Source: Clostridiales bacterium | GTDB taxonomy: Bacteria; Bacillota; Clostridia; Saccharofermentanales; Saccharofermentanaceae | Direction of reading: 5' to 3' | Assembly: GCA_017551625.1 (NCBI GenBank) | Contig: JAFZLF010000007.1 | Coordinates: forward strand, 1-39,058 | DNA length: 39,058 bases | In this document: positions 15,704-25,357 of the stretch, one piece after another | Position numbering within the stretch: the stretch's first letter is position 1 | How the letters are laid out: every line of letters starts with the position of its first letter | The notes under the pieces: model-generated | What the model was told of the DNA's origin: nothing | The model's database searches: none | The model's input: only the letters and a program-made list of their open reading frames with translations | Program-made: the position numbers and the translations under genes

Positions 15704-18700
15704 TTATGTTCCGCTGACAAATTTCGCATGAGCCGCCAGATAATAAAGATACAGGGCTTTACCGAGATTCTGGCGGGTGGTATCACTATTCTTGGCCAAT
15801 GAATACGCATAGCTCAGCGCGCTGGCCGTGATCGTGTATGTATCCGTTCCGTCAGTAATCGCAAAGGTATGTGGTACCGCCAGGTTCGGCGCTGCGATGT
15901 CGTCCACCAGCACCTTGACGTTCTTGCCGCTAACGATCGGATTCTCCACCTCATTACCATCCAGCAGGAAGGTATAGTCCTTCAGCGGCGTGTCGCTTTC
16001 CGTATAGAATGTGATACGAAGAGCATTATCTGAATCGAACCGGACAGAGATACTCGCCTTGGTCACGCCTGCAGGCTTAGTGCCCGAAGTCGTCAGCGCA
16101 AAGGATTCGAGATCCCCAAGTGTTACATCTGTCACAGCATTGTCCACCGAAAGCCCGCTGTAATCGCCATACTTGAAGTAGATCTGCGCTGCGGTACAGT
16201 AATCATCCAGTGCCTTCGCCAGATTACGCATCTCTTCTGTCGAACCGTTCTGGATCATATGCTCTGCGTAGGTTTTGAGAGAGTATACGAAGCCATCCTC
16301 CGTATAATCCGTCCCGTGTGAAGATTTGAGTGTCAGCTGATTGCCATTACCGTCGTAAACCTTGATCGTGATATCGTCGGCATATTCCGGAGCCGCCACG
16401 GAGAAGTGGAACACTACGTCCTCTCCTCTCGGGGTTCCCTCCGAGACCAGTTGAGTCGTAGTCGTTCCCGCCTTTTCAAAGGTCAGGTAAGCACCCTCAT
16501 CTGCCAGTACCTCTGCCGGGAAACTGAATGTAAATGCCAGGCGGAGCTGTCCCTCAAATTCCACACTCGCGGACTTAATGATCGCGGTCACCGGTTCACC
16601 GAGATATGCCTCGTCATCCGTATTCAGCTCGACCTTATACGTGCTGTCGTTGCTGATAAAGTTCTCCGCCGCGCCTTTTCCGGAAAGCCCACTGGTAAAG
16701 ACACCGGGCTGCTCCATCGCCACACCGATCCGGCTGTCGTTCAGCACGTCAGCGACATGAATCAATGAGCCGTTTTCAAGGTACACATCCCCCTGAACAT
16801 TCTCGGTCACCCGGATGTCGCCGGAGACGGTAATGGAAGCATTGCTCTTGACATACACGCCATAGCCTCCGTTCCCGGTAACGGAACCGCCGTCCATGAT
16901 GAACGTGCCGTAGACATTCACACCGTTATTTGCCGATTCCTGAATGTCGCCACCGTGCATGGTGAATGTACCGCCACTTTGAACGATCACGAGGGCAGGA
17001 ACATTCGCTGCGCTGCCGGTCTGAGTGATAATGCCGTCTCCTTCGTCATACAGGTTCACGGTCCCCCCTGCAACCTCCAGGAACGTGGTTGCCGAGCTGT
17101 CGCCGCACGCCAGCGTATGCCCATTGAGGCACAGGTTCAGCGTGCCGCTTTGCCACGTCCATGCATGCGTCAGTGTCACATCCTGCGCCAGGACATAATT
17201 GCCGGGAGTAGTCGGCAAGCTGTCACCGCTGTCCCATGTCTCGAACGTGATGCCGTCATGTACATGGACCCACTTGGCCTTCAGGTAAACAAATCCATTG
17301 ATAGGCGTATTCTCAAAGTCGAAAGGCGTCGACGCCACGGCGCCGGTGGTTATGTTTGTTACCTTGTACCAGCCGCCGAAGGTAAACCCTTCCTTGGTCG
17401 GCTCAGCAGGAGGTGTCGTTGTTTCGCCTTTTACGACCTTCTGGTTCTCCACATCGGTGCCACCGTCGCTGTTGAAGAATACATAGGTGCAACCGCGTTC
17501 ATACCCACATTCAGTGCAGACGCCGTTAGCATCAAAAGTATGGTTTTTCGTTTCCTTGTAACTGCAGTATTTGCACTTCGCCGTATGCGTAGTTTCATCG
17601 AAGGTATAGGTCAGATCTAAATCTGCAGTATTGACTTTTTTATGATCACACGGGTGTATCGCCACTGATCCTGAACTGTGGCACTTTGACGTGCGTTTAC
17701 TGTACTTAATTTTTTCTATTTTTCCGTTGTGACTACTAAATGCCCAATAATTCGGATATTGGCCTCCTTCCATATCCCGATCCGGTTCCCATACGACACA
17801 AAGATCGTCGGCCAGATGGACGCTGCCGCTTACGTAGTCATTACTCCCTGCGCCGATCGCCTCTGCTTTACCGCCGTCGCCCGCACAGGCGATCAGGAAA
17901 CCACCTTCAATGGTGACACTTCCGCCTTCACCGCCGGAACAAAAATCGCCATATTCCTGTCCGCCGCCGATACCAGCTGCTTTGAAGCCTCCCTTGGCAC
18001 TGACGTTTCCGCCCTTCATGATGAACTTTCCGTCAAAGTTTCCTCCATATCCGGCGCCGATGCCCGCACCACCGTAATTTGTTTCAGTCCAAGATTTCTG
18101 CGTATATTCATCATACTTTTCTTCTTCACCCGTACCGCCAAAAGCGCGAACGACAGATCCGGAAGAGGCGTCAATCGTGATCGTTCCGTTCATATCGCCG
18201 TTTTTACCAAGGCGAGAAGCTGAGCCGGCACCTATGCCTGCCGCTGATTCTCCTCCGTACGCGTACAACCCTGTGTTACCAACGAAGAGGAAGTTGATCT
18301 CACCGCTCATATCTTCACCATATCCGCCGCCGACACCTGCGCCGCCATCTCCGCCATAGGCATCGATAGAGCCACCATAGAAATTGACGCCGCCGCCATC
18401 TTTGAGTTTGCGCATATTGCCGCCTTCTTCGCCGGCGCCAATACCCGCGGCGTGCTTGCCGCCCCGCGCCGTGATGCTTCCTCCGTAGATGAAGATACCA
18501 AGTGTACCTTCTTCATCACCGCCACCGATGCCCGCGCCGAGTTTTCCGCCCGTAGCTGTGATACGGCCACTGTATATGTAGGTGTGCGCGCCGGGCTGCT
18601 CGTTACCTCCGCCGATACCGGCCGCCTCATCGCCGCCGTCCGCATAGACTATTGCGCTGTAAATGATGATCGAAGTAGTTCCATCAGGATCCTTACCCGC

Positions 18701-20936
18701 GGCACCGCCGCCGATGCCCGCACCGTGATAGCCGCCGCGCGCATGTATCTCGGTGCCGTGGATCCTGATATTACCGTTCGTCTCGTTATCGTCGCCGCCG
18801 ATACCCGCAGCATATCTTCTGCCTTCTGACGCGTTTGCTTCGATCTTTCCATCACCGAAGATGTTCAGCGTGGCATACTCGCCTTTCTTATTGTATCCAC
18901 AGCCGATACCCTGATGACATTTCAGGGTATTTCCACTCGGGACAATAAGATTGGCGGTGCAGCCCTTCTTGACGTATATATATTTATCGGTTTCTACGGT
19001 TCCTTTAACGACATAATCACCATCCAGAAGCTCGGTCGTGTTTGCATCCACCGTGAAATACCGGACGATGGTCTTTCTCTCTTTGATTACGGCGAAGGTG
19101 CTTTCGTCCCATCTGCACTCATCATAACTCACCGCTTCCATCTGAAATTCAGGGGTCACGACGACCTTGCCCTGCGGCATGGTAAACGTCGCTGTGAAAG
19201 TGCCGTCATTTTCGGTAACGGTTACATCTACTTCACCAGTTCCAAACCGTACCGGGCAGTTCAGTCTGTCGTGCTGATATACGGAGTTATCCGGCGAGCC
19301 GGTAATGGTAACGGTTTCACCCTCGAAAGCATATCTCTTGTCCACAGAGATCGTACCGTATGCATTTTCCGCATCGAAGATAACCTCATAAGCCGTCTCG
19401 ACTACGTAGTGCAGCGTGATGTTGCCTGCCGGCATGGTAAAGCTCGTGGAAGGATTCTGGAATTCGTCGATCGTCAATTCCAGATCATAGTGCGTACCCG
19501 TAAGGTCGCTATCCAGCGTGTAGTAGATCCCCCGGACAGCCTGCTTGGTATTATCCGCGCCATTTTCCGCGACCACGCTCAGTTCGACAGGATCTCCCTC
19601 GTTCGCTCTGGCGTAAACGTGCGCCGAACTGACGAGGAAGCCGTCTACGGTCATGGTGGTTTGCGGCTTCGGGGAGACATTCGTCAGATCCGCCCACGTA
19701 ATAAGGTAATCCTTCTGCCCGAAAACCGCTGAAACACTCACGTCATGCGCAGGCATGGTGAAAGTGTAGGTGTATTCGATCAGTGTTTCATAATCATGTG
19801 TCTCCGTACGAGTAACAGGAACAGTAGCCACCTGGTTGTTTCCGTCAGTATAGGAGACGATAACGCCGGATTCCGGAACAAAACCAACATTTCCCGCAAC
19901 GGTAGCAGTCAATGTGACGGTATCACCCTTTGCCGCTGCAGTCTTATCCGCCACTACCGTGCCGATCTTCTCGTCCTGATTTTCCGGCACGCTCACAGAA
20001 TAGCTCGCATCCTCAAAAGCCGCGGTGACATAAATCTTCGCGTCATTCGGGTCAATATCGTCTGGCACAGTGAAGGAGAATGTGTTTCCGTTCCAGACCG
20101 GATCAATATACTGTGTATTTGTTCCGTATAGGTTTTCTTCCCGGGAATAATAGTAGATACTCGGGTAACTCTTTTCCTGGTGTGTTTCGGACACAGTATA
20201 GGTAGAGAACGTGGCGCCCTCCACAAGATTGGCAGTGACCGTAACAGTATCCCCGGCGTAGTACGGACCACTTCCCTCCTCGTTATTCACAGTGAGCGTA
20301 CTTCCCGTGTTCTTTATGCCGGACTTGTCGTAAGCTTCCAACTGGAGCGTGACCGGCTGCTTTCCCTCTTCGAAAATCGCCCGGATACGGAAGACATAAA
20401 GATTACTGTTATACTGGCCATATGTGAGCACGTATTGGCCGTCCACATAATCTACCGGAAGAGAGTAGCCCTGACTCAGCGGTTCTCCTGAAGAAGGATT
20501 CACTGCTAACACTTCCCAATCCTTCAGCACATAGCCCTCAGCCGGTGTGGCTGTCAGTGTAATCGGAGCAACACTAGAAGGTGTGTAGTATTCGTTGGAA
20601 GACACCGGTGGCGTGCGGACCGGAATAGAGGGGCTCGCCGAAACGGTGCCGCCGGTCATGGTGCCGTCGATGTAGAAGTTCGGCATTCTATTACCCGAAG
20701 GCGGTGCTGTCAATTCGTCATCCGGAAGCGCTGCCTTCTGGTACTCACGATTCAGTGCCGTGGTTCCCCCATCCAGCGCCGAGGCTCCCCCAGCAAAGAC
20801 CTGAGCGCCTCCTGTCACATCCGGCACTCCCCCCTGCTAACGCCGTAAAGCCTGTCAAATTCAGAACAAGCACCAGGCTCAGCAGGATCGCCATCATGCG
20901 CCGGCTGCCTTTTCCTCTCATCTGTTTACTACTCAT
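15704..20936 (-). CDS. giant beta-helix surface protein, frameshifted after the signal peptide
   Basis: The gene encodes about 1743 residues if read through one frameshift. Frame one gives a signal peptide (MSSKQMRGKGSRRMMAILLS..., ending TALAGG) from ATG 20936 with AAAGGAGGG upstream. The rest is in another frame from the 6-C tract at 20829-20834 onward. In order it has InlB/Big-like beta domains with FTMP(A/Q)-type strand ends (about 50-580), eight to ten AGIGGG-containing repeats forming a likely right-handed beta-helix (about 640-1000), a His/Cys-rich CSYKETKNHTFDANG-type segment, a Listeria-Bacteroides repeat (VENQKVVKGETTTPPAEPTK...FGGWY), a second small parallel-beta region, and the C-terminal module shared with the protein at 4827. 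No LPxTG motif or C-terminal membrane anchor is present. It is probably secreted and adhesive. Confidence 0.85.
17840..18830 (-). repeat. AGIGGG-type repeat array in the giant surface protein
   Basis: The translated region repeats a roughly 30-residue unit, G-G-x-x-(A/G)-AGIG(G/A)G followed by a short variable turn and an IxIxGGxIxAxGG strand, eight to ten times. This is typical of parallel beta-helix surface proteins. The DNA copies are diverged, so the array is old. Confidence 0.8.
20829..20834. repeat. 6-C (6-G on the coding strand) tract at the frame break
   Basis: On the coding strand the sequence is GCAGGGGGGAGTGCC. With six G the signal-peptide frame continues to ...ALAGGSAGCD and soon stops; with five G it continues to ...ALAGGVPDVTGGAQVF and the full protein. 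The break therefore lies exactly in the homopolymer. Confidence 0.9.
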
Positions 20937-21361
20937 CCTATTACCCTCCTTTACATTCTAAAAGCCGTCTAATGAAGGACGTACGGTCCCTAAATCAGCC
21001 GGCTTACTGTCATCGCATATAAATCCGAAAAAGGCGCGCTAAAACCACTGTGCTTTGCTGTGTTGTGCAGTGCTGTCATCAGCGCAATTCCATCCCGCAT
21101 GTTCGTCAAGCCTCTTTTTGTAAATCCCAAGATGTAATGTAATCAGTGCTTAAACGTTCATATCGCCCACGGCTTCATGATGTATCAGCATGTCCTCCGA
21201 TGCTCGGGGAGCAAAGATACAGAGCAAACTAATACAGATAGATTGTAGCACTATCCCCTCAATCGCTCAACGTATGACCCACCGTGTTTACCCTATGTTT
21301 ACAAAGTGAGACTTGAACTTCCTACTTAATTTTCACATCTCATCCATCACCATTGATACAT
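20937..21361. other. intergenic region upstream of the giant gene
   Basis: About 420 bases with no convincing ORF. I see the ribosome binding site of the giant gene and a short GGACCGTACGTCC palindrome near 20980. No clear -35/-10 pair could be chosen. The repeat element at 21362 and a terminator follow. Confidence 0.5.
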
Positions 21362-21404
21362 CCATCGGAAATCCATCGGAAATAACCTGATGGAATTCCG
21401 ATGC
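21362..21404. repeat. ATCGGAAATCC repeat element, short copy
   Basis: Two direct 11-base units CCATCGGAAAT (21362-21372, 21373-21383) are followed by an inverted unit ATTCCGATG (21395-21403). CATCGGAAATCCATC pairs with GATGGAATTCCGATG at 14 of 15 positions. The same unit, iterated five times and followed by an inverted copy, overlaps the promoter at 30987-31073. Confidence 0.75.
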
Positions 21405-21452
21405 TACATTCTTGCCAGAAACTCAGTCGGTGTAAAAGCAAGAATTCTGCAT

Positions 21453-21494
21453 AAAAAACCTTGACGTTCCTTGTGATAAGGAATCGAATCAAGG
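21453..21494 (-). terminator. intrinsic terminator of the ATPase-HEPN operon
   Basis: On the minus strand CCTTGA-TTCGA-TTCCTT, loop ATCAC, AAGGAA-CG-TCAAGG is followed by TTTTTTAT. It begins three bases after the stop at 21497. Confidence 0.9.
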
Positions 21495-21496
21495 TG

Positions 21497-23062
21497 TTAC
21501 TCACTCATACATTCCAGAATCTCGCGGAGTTTCTTATACGTTTCGATCGTATAGTCCATACATTCTTTTGCTGTTACGAACTGAATGCCTTCCCGATGCG
21601 CCGCCGGATTTCGGAAATCAGTGCGGATCTTCTCGACGCACTCGACCAGTTTCCTGACTCTCTGCGTCCGTTCCTCATCCGTCATGTCCCGAACGTACAG
21701 CGCGTCACGAGCGTATTCCATGAACAACCGGTAGACATAGTTATTCTTAACCGCACCGTCCTTATCGATTCCGACAATATATGCGACCGTACCCAACGTG
21801 AAATCCTTATCCTGAATCACAGAGGTCTGATCACTGGTCAACAAATTTCGTGGCCATCTATCAGCGTGGCTATGTAACGGGAATCTTTCCTCCAGATAGT
21901 TTACATACTGTCTGAAAAGTCTTTTAGACACCTCGATATCCACGGATTTTGTAACGAGAAGGCACACACCGGAATAATCGCTAAACTGAACTTTCTTCGG
22001 TGCACTCATCACGTCAAAAGTAGTTTTGGCCGTTATCAGGCAAGTTTTCGTCTCCTCGCTCAGTTTATTCTCCCAGATCTCATCCGAAATGTATCCTTTC
22101 AGGATTTCTATGCTTCTTTCACTGTCCAGTTTCGCAAACAAATCCTTCAGCAAGACCAGAACGCGATCAGACACTTTCTTCTCGAACGCTGAGATAGCTC
22201 TTTCCCTGACCATCTCATCGCTACTGTTCAGTTCCTTACTCATCGCTTTTCTTTCTAATTCAATAGCGATAACCGCATCATCTACTTCCTGAAGAGATAT
22301 GCCACAGGCCTCTAAGAGCATGTCCGAGCACTGTAATCTACGGAGCAGAAAAGAATATAAGTCCGGAACAATATTAGCTCCAGATAGCATTAAAGCAAAA
22401 TTCTTAGCCATCTCGCGCTCTTTTTTCATCCACTCACAAAGCCTACGTTTTTCCTCTTCATCGGCTAGTACAATATCTCTCGGATCCAGAACATCTTTCG
22501 TTTCGATGATCCACGGAGTGTATAAGTATTCATTCAGCCTGGCAACTTGTTTCTGCATTGCCAATGACGGATCTTCGCTATGCTCAATACATATCTGCAT
22601 CTTTTTCTCACCCATCGTCACTACGTAGTCCATATTACTAATCTCGGTTGAAGGTGTGACTTGCGGTATGGATAAAGGCTTCATGGATATAATAGAAATA
22701 ACGAGAGCACGATTCCCCTGGCCCAGAGAATTAAACACAAGCTGTCTGGAATAGGCACGAAGCCCCATCAGAAAATACACATCTGCCTGGAGTTTCCGAT
22801 CTACCACATCCTTCGCGCAGACAAATTCAATATTGATCGGGTCCAACTCGAAACCTCGGGCCTTGGCACCCTCTGCCTCCATAGGAAGTTCATAAACCAC
22901 CAGGATCTTCTGCCCGGCTCCTATTCTCTTAATGACATCGAACACGATACCGGTTTTTCCGGCACCGGTTGGTACGAACAAGGAAAGTCTCCGCTTTCCT
23001 CTAACGATACGCTTAATAATCTCATCAGAACAATTCTTCTGATATTCTTCTTTACTCTTCAT
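21497..23062 (-). CDS. helicase-like P-loop protein with HEPN-like C-terminus
   Basis: The protein is 521 residues. Residues 20-150 resemble the first RecA domain of SF2 helicases: Walker A VPTGAGKT at about 30-37, then a motif-Ia-like KILVVYELP and ALVISIISM where motif III (SAT) would be. No DExH motif II is seen, and there is no second RecA domain. The long middle is helical (QEVDDAVIAIELERKAM...). The C-terminus has an R-x4-H motif RNPAAH (about 484-489) in a helical bundle, like HEPN ribonucleases. A defence or RNA-cleavage function is inferred only. ATG 23062 with GGGGTG upstream is preferred over GTG 23071. It is the last gene of a three-gene operon with the zinc-ribbon and lipoprotein genes. 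Confidence 0.65.
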   Translation of the reverse strand: MKSKEEYQKNCSDEIIKRIVRGKRRLSLFVPTGAGKTGIVFDVIKRIGAGQKILVVYELPMEAEGAKARGFELDPINIEFVCAKDVVDRKLQADVYFLMGLRAYSRQLVFNSLGQGNRALVISIISMKPLSIPQVTPSTEISNMDYVVTMGEKKMQICIEHSEDPSLAMQKQVARLNEYLYTPWIIETKDVLDPRDIVLADEEEKRRLCEWMKKEREMAKNFALMLSGANIVPDLYSFLLRRLQCSDMLLEACGISLQEVDDAVIAIELERKAMSKELNSSDEMVRERAISAFEKKVSDRVLVLLKDLFAKLDSERSIEILKGYISDEIWENKLSEETKTCLITAKTTFDVMSAPKKVQFSDYSGVCLLVTKSVDIEVSKRLFRQYVNYLEERFPLHSHADRWPRNLLTSDQTSVIQDKDFTLGTVAYIVGIDKDGAVKNNYVYRLFMEYARDALYVRDMTDEERTQRVRKLVECVEKIRTDFRNPAAHREGIQFVTAKECMDYTIETYKKLREILECMSE

Positions 23063-23137
23063 ACATGTCACCCCACTAAACCTTTACCATATTAATTGTA
23101 TCACAGGCAGTTATCGGATACGTCCTTCGAACCGGCC

Positions 23138-23956
23138 TCACAGCGCGATAAAGAATCTCGGACTTATGAAAGAGCCGATCGCTCCGACGACGGCTGCACC
23201 TGCCGCCACTTCCGCTGAGCTGGCCGCCTGTCTGGCCGCTCTTGAAGTGATCTCTGCCTGTACCTGCATATAGTTCATGTGCGCATCTTCCAGCATCCGG
23301 TTGATGGCCTCCATCGGAGTATTCGCCCGTCCGGACCGTATCACGGAAGCGATCGACGAGATGATCTTCGGATTCGAATACTCGATCCCGATAAGACACG
23401 GACCATACGCATAGTAATACTTCGTAAGTTCGGTTGCGATCTCCGAGATGCGCTCACCGCACCGGCTCTGTTCCGCAGCACGTTCTCTATCCTTCTGGGC
23501 CTTTCTTCTCCGGCATTCGAGTCCGACGGCAAAAACCAGAACCGGAATGCCGATGAGGATGGAGCAGTCCACGATATCACTCGGTCTCAGCGGACGTCTC
23601 TGCGGAGTCATAACCGCTACGACGATGAGTAGAAGGATAAATGCCAGACCCAGCGCACCGATCGCACATAGAACAGTTCCCACAACTCCGATCGTCTCTT
23701 TGCCGGGACCCATAAGGCTCTCGTATCTCGATTGCTGATAATCGTACTCGTCATACAGATCGGACTTCGTACCGAAATACTGATACATACGTCCGAGTTC
23801 CTGCATGCTCTGATTCCGAAGATCGTGGCACTGACGGACCAGATCCCCGGAAGAGACTGGCTGAACCGCACCTGGTTCCCCCAGATTCTTCCCGCAATTC
23901 CCGCAGAATTTCACTCCATCGATAAGTTGCTCACCACATCTACCACAATAACCCAT
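23138..23956 (-). CDS. zinc-ribbon membrane protein
   Basis: This 272-residue protein starts with a zinc ribbon (CGRCG...FCGNCG, Cys4, Cys7, Cys18, Cys21). A soluble helical stretch follows, then two membrane helices (about 85-115 and 125-147) and a charged helical region (RRRKAQKDRERAAEQ). The C-terminus is Ala/Gly-rich (AARQAASSAEVAAGAAVVGA). The architecture, zinc ribbon plus membrane helices, is common in Clostridia, with no assigned function. ATG 23956 has AAAGGAGG 8 bases upstream; longer in-frame starts lack one. The gene begins 26 bases after the lipoprotein stop and ends 75 bases before the ATPase-HEPN gene, so the three form one likely operon. Confidence 0.75.
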   Translation of the reverse strand: MGYCGRCGEQLIDGVKFCGNCGKNLGEPGAVQPVSSGDLVRQCHDLRNQSMQELGRMYQYFGTKSDLYDEYDYQQSRYESLMGPGKETIGVVGTVLCAIGALGLAFILLLIVVAVMTPQRRPLRPSDIVDCSILIGIPVLVFAVGLECRRRKAQKDRERAAEQSRCGERISEIATELTKYYYAYGPCLIGIEYSNPKIISSIASVIRSGRANTPMEAINRMLEDAHMNYMQVQAEITSRAARQAASSAEVAAGAAVVGAIGSFISPRFFIAL

Positions 23957-23982
23957 ACTCTTTTCCTCCTTTACAAAAACCA

Positions 23983-25140
23983 TTAGTCCCACCAAGGATC
24001 CCGATAGTAGTTCGCACCAACATAGATCTCCATCGCATATAGCGGCATCTCCATCCCGAGCAGCTGATCCGGGACGGCAATCATGGAGAACCCGTATCCG
24101 AAGTACAGATACTTGTCCTCTCTCGACAGATTCTCTCCGTGCACCGTCACGAGCATATACGCACTGTTATAGACGAACGTATAAAAGTCATCGTAGATCT
24201 CCTGATAATCCTGACTTTCCTTCGGCCAGCCCTGGAAATACCATTCGTTTCTGGGCTGACTACCGAGATAATCGAATACCGCCAGCATCGAGCAGCAGGA
24301 TTCCGAGTCAGGAAGGAAAGTTCCCTCCATCGGCGCATGTGTGATCACACCGGCTTCATTCGCCGTATCGGCCCGTTTCTGCTGATTCGCCATCAGAGAG
24401 TCGTCGAACTGGAAGTAATACTTCATCGGTTCCCAATTCTCATCGTATCCGTCGATCACGTGATGACTGCACGTATCGAGGATCGCCTGTCGGATCGCTG
24501 AGTCCGCGATACGCTTACACTCGGAAATATCAAGTGGATAGTAATACGGAACCGGATACGGCGATTCAGTCTCCTCCGGGTCCGAAGTCGCTTCCGTTAT
24601 CTCCACAATAGAAGATTCGTCACTCTCCGTCTCCTCTTCCGAAGTAACGAAGTCCTCATCTGCGTGCTCCTCAACGATAGAAGCAACCGTCTCCACGTCG
24701 CTCGTCGGATCCGCCTCTGGAAGAGAGGAATTTTCCGATATCGTTTCAGACAGACGATTGGTTACCGATTCGGAAACAGTGGTTTCTTCCGAAGATTCTC
24801 TCTCCGTTTCCGAAACAGCACGCTCTGTGGTCTCCGTCTCGATGATGCCCTCTTCCGAAGGTTCCGTCACTACCGAAGCCTCTGCTGACTCAACAGATGG
24901 CGTCTCCTCAACAGCCTGAGAGATCTCCTCCGAATACAGACTCATCTCCTCAGGCATAGTCGTCTCCTCCAGACTCACAGATATTGTCGCTTCCTTCGGT
25001 ATCGTACTCTCCGGAAGTGTATGGATCTGCATCTCCTCTCCGGGAAGAGACGCATGCGCACAGCTGCATACACTTATTACTACAGAGATGATCAGGCTCG
25101 CAGAAACCAGACTTCTGATTTTTCTATTATCGTTTTTCAT
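23983..25140 (-). CDS. Glu/Ser/Thr-rich lipoprotein
   Basis: This 385-residue protein has a lipoprotein signal (SLVSASLIISVVISVCSC, lipobox near residue 30). A long low-complexity linker of about 150 residues is dominated by E, S, T and V. The globular C-terminal domain (about 200-385) holds DISECKRIADSAIRQAILDTC, YYFQFDD, CCSMLAVFDYL and PLYAMEIYVGANYYRDPWWD. No known catalytic motif is recognised. The linker would hold the domain away from the membrane or through the wall. ATG 25140 with AGGAG 8 bases upstream is chosen over GTG 25149. It is the first gene of the operon with the zinc-ribbon and ATPase-HEPN genes, and is divergent from the WYL regulator. Confidence 0.75.
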   Translation of the reverse strand: MKNDNRKIRSLVSASLIISVVISVCSCAHASLPGEEMQIHTLPESTIPKEATISVSLEETTMPEEMSLYSEEISQAVEETPSVESAEASVVTEPSEEGIIETETTERAVSETERESSEETTVSESVTNRLSETISENSSLPEADPTSDVETVASIVEEHADEDFVTSEEETESDESSIVEITEATSDPEETESPYPVPYYYPLDISECKRIADSAIRQAILDTCSHHVIDGYDENWEPMKYYFQFDDSLMANQQKRADTANEAGVITHAPMEGTFLPDSESCCSMLAVFDYLGSQPRNEWYFQGWPKESQDYQEIYDDFYTFVYNSAYMLVTVHGENLSREDKYLYFGYGFSMIAVPDQLLGMEMPLYAMEIYVGANYYRDPWWD

Positions 25141-25250
25141 GTTCTTCACTCCTATATAGATCTCGTGTTACCTAAGATATTTATAAGATATTTATCGGGT
25201 AACAATCTCGAGTAGTATTGCTTTCCTCACCATCTATGATAGTATTGTTT

Positions 25251-25345
25251 TAGGAACTTACTAGGCACACAGAGAAAGAATTTGAGTTCCTATATTGTGG
25301 CAGATTTCACGAAATTGAGCAGATTTGAGTTCCTATATTAGGAAC
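25251..25345 (+). promoter_or_regulatory. GTTCCTA/TAGGAAC operator-like sites before the WYL regulator
   Basis: GTTCCTATATTAGGAAC (25329-25345) is a perfect 7-bp-arm palindrome just before the AGGAGG site of the WYL gene. Half-sites TAGGAAC (25251-25257) and GTTCCTA (25286-25292) lie upstream. A 16-base direct repeat (tttgagttcctatatt at 25281-25296 and 25324-25339) contains two of them. Two TAGTATTG direct repeats lie at 25213 and 25240. The sites suggest autoregulation and possibly joint control of the divergent operon at 25140. Confidence 0.65.
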
Positions 25346-25357
25346 CAGGAGGAAAAC

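Noticed and set aside
15704..20936. Sortase-anchored LPxTG protein
   Set aside because: The C-terminus ends in the shared module (AAHAKFVSGT) with no LPxTG, hydrophobic helix or basic tail.
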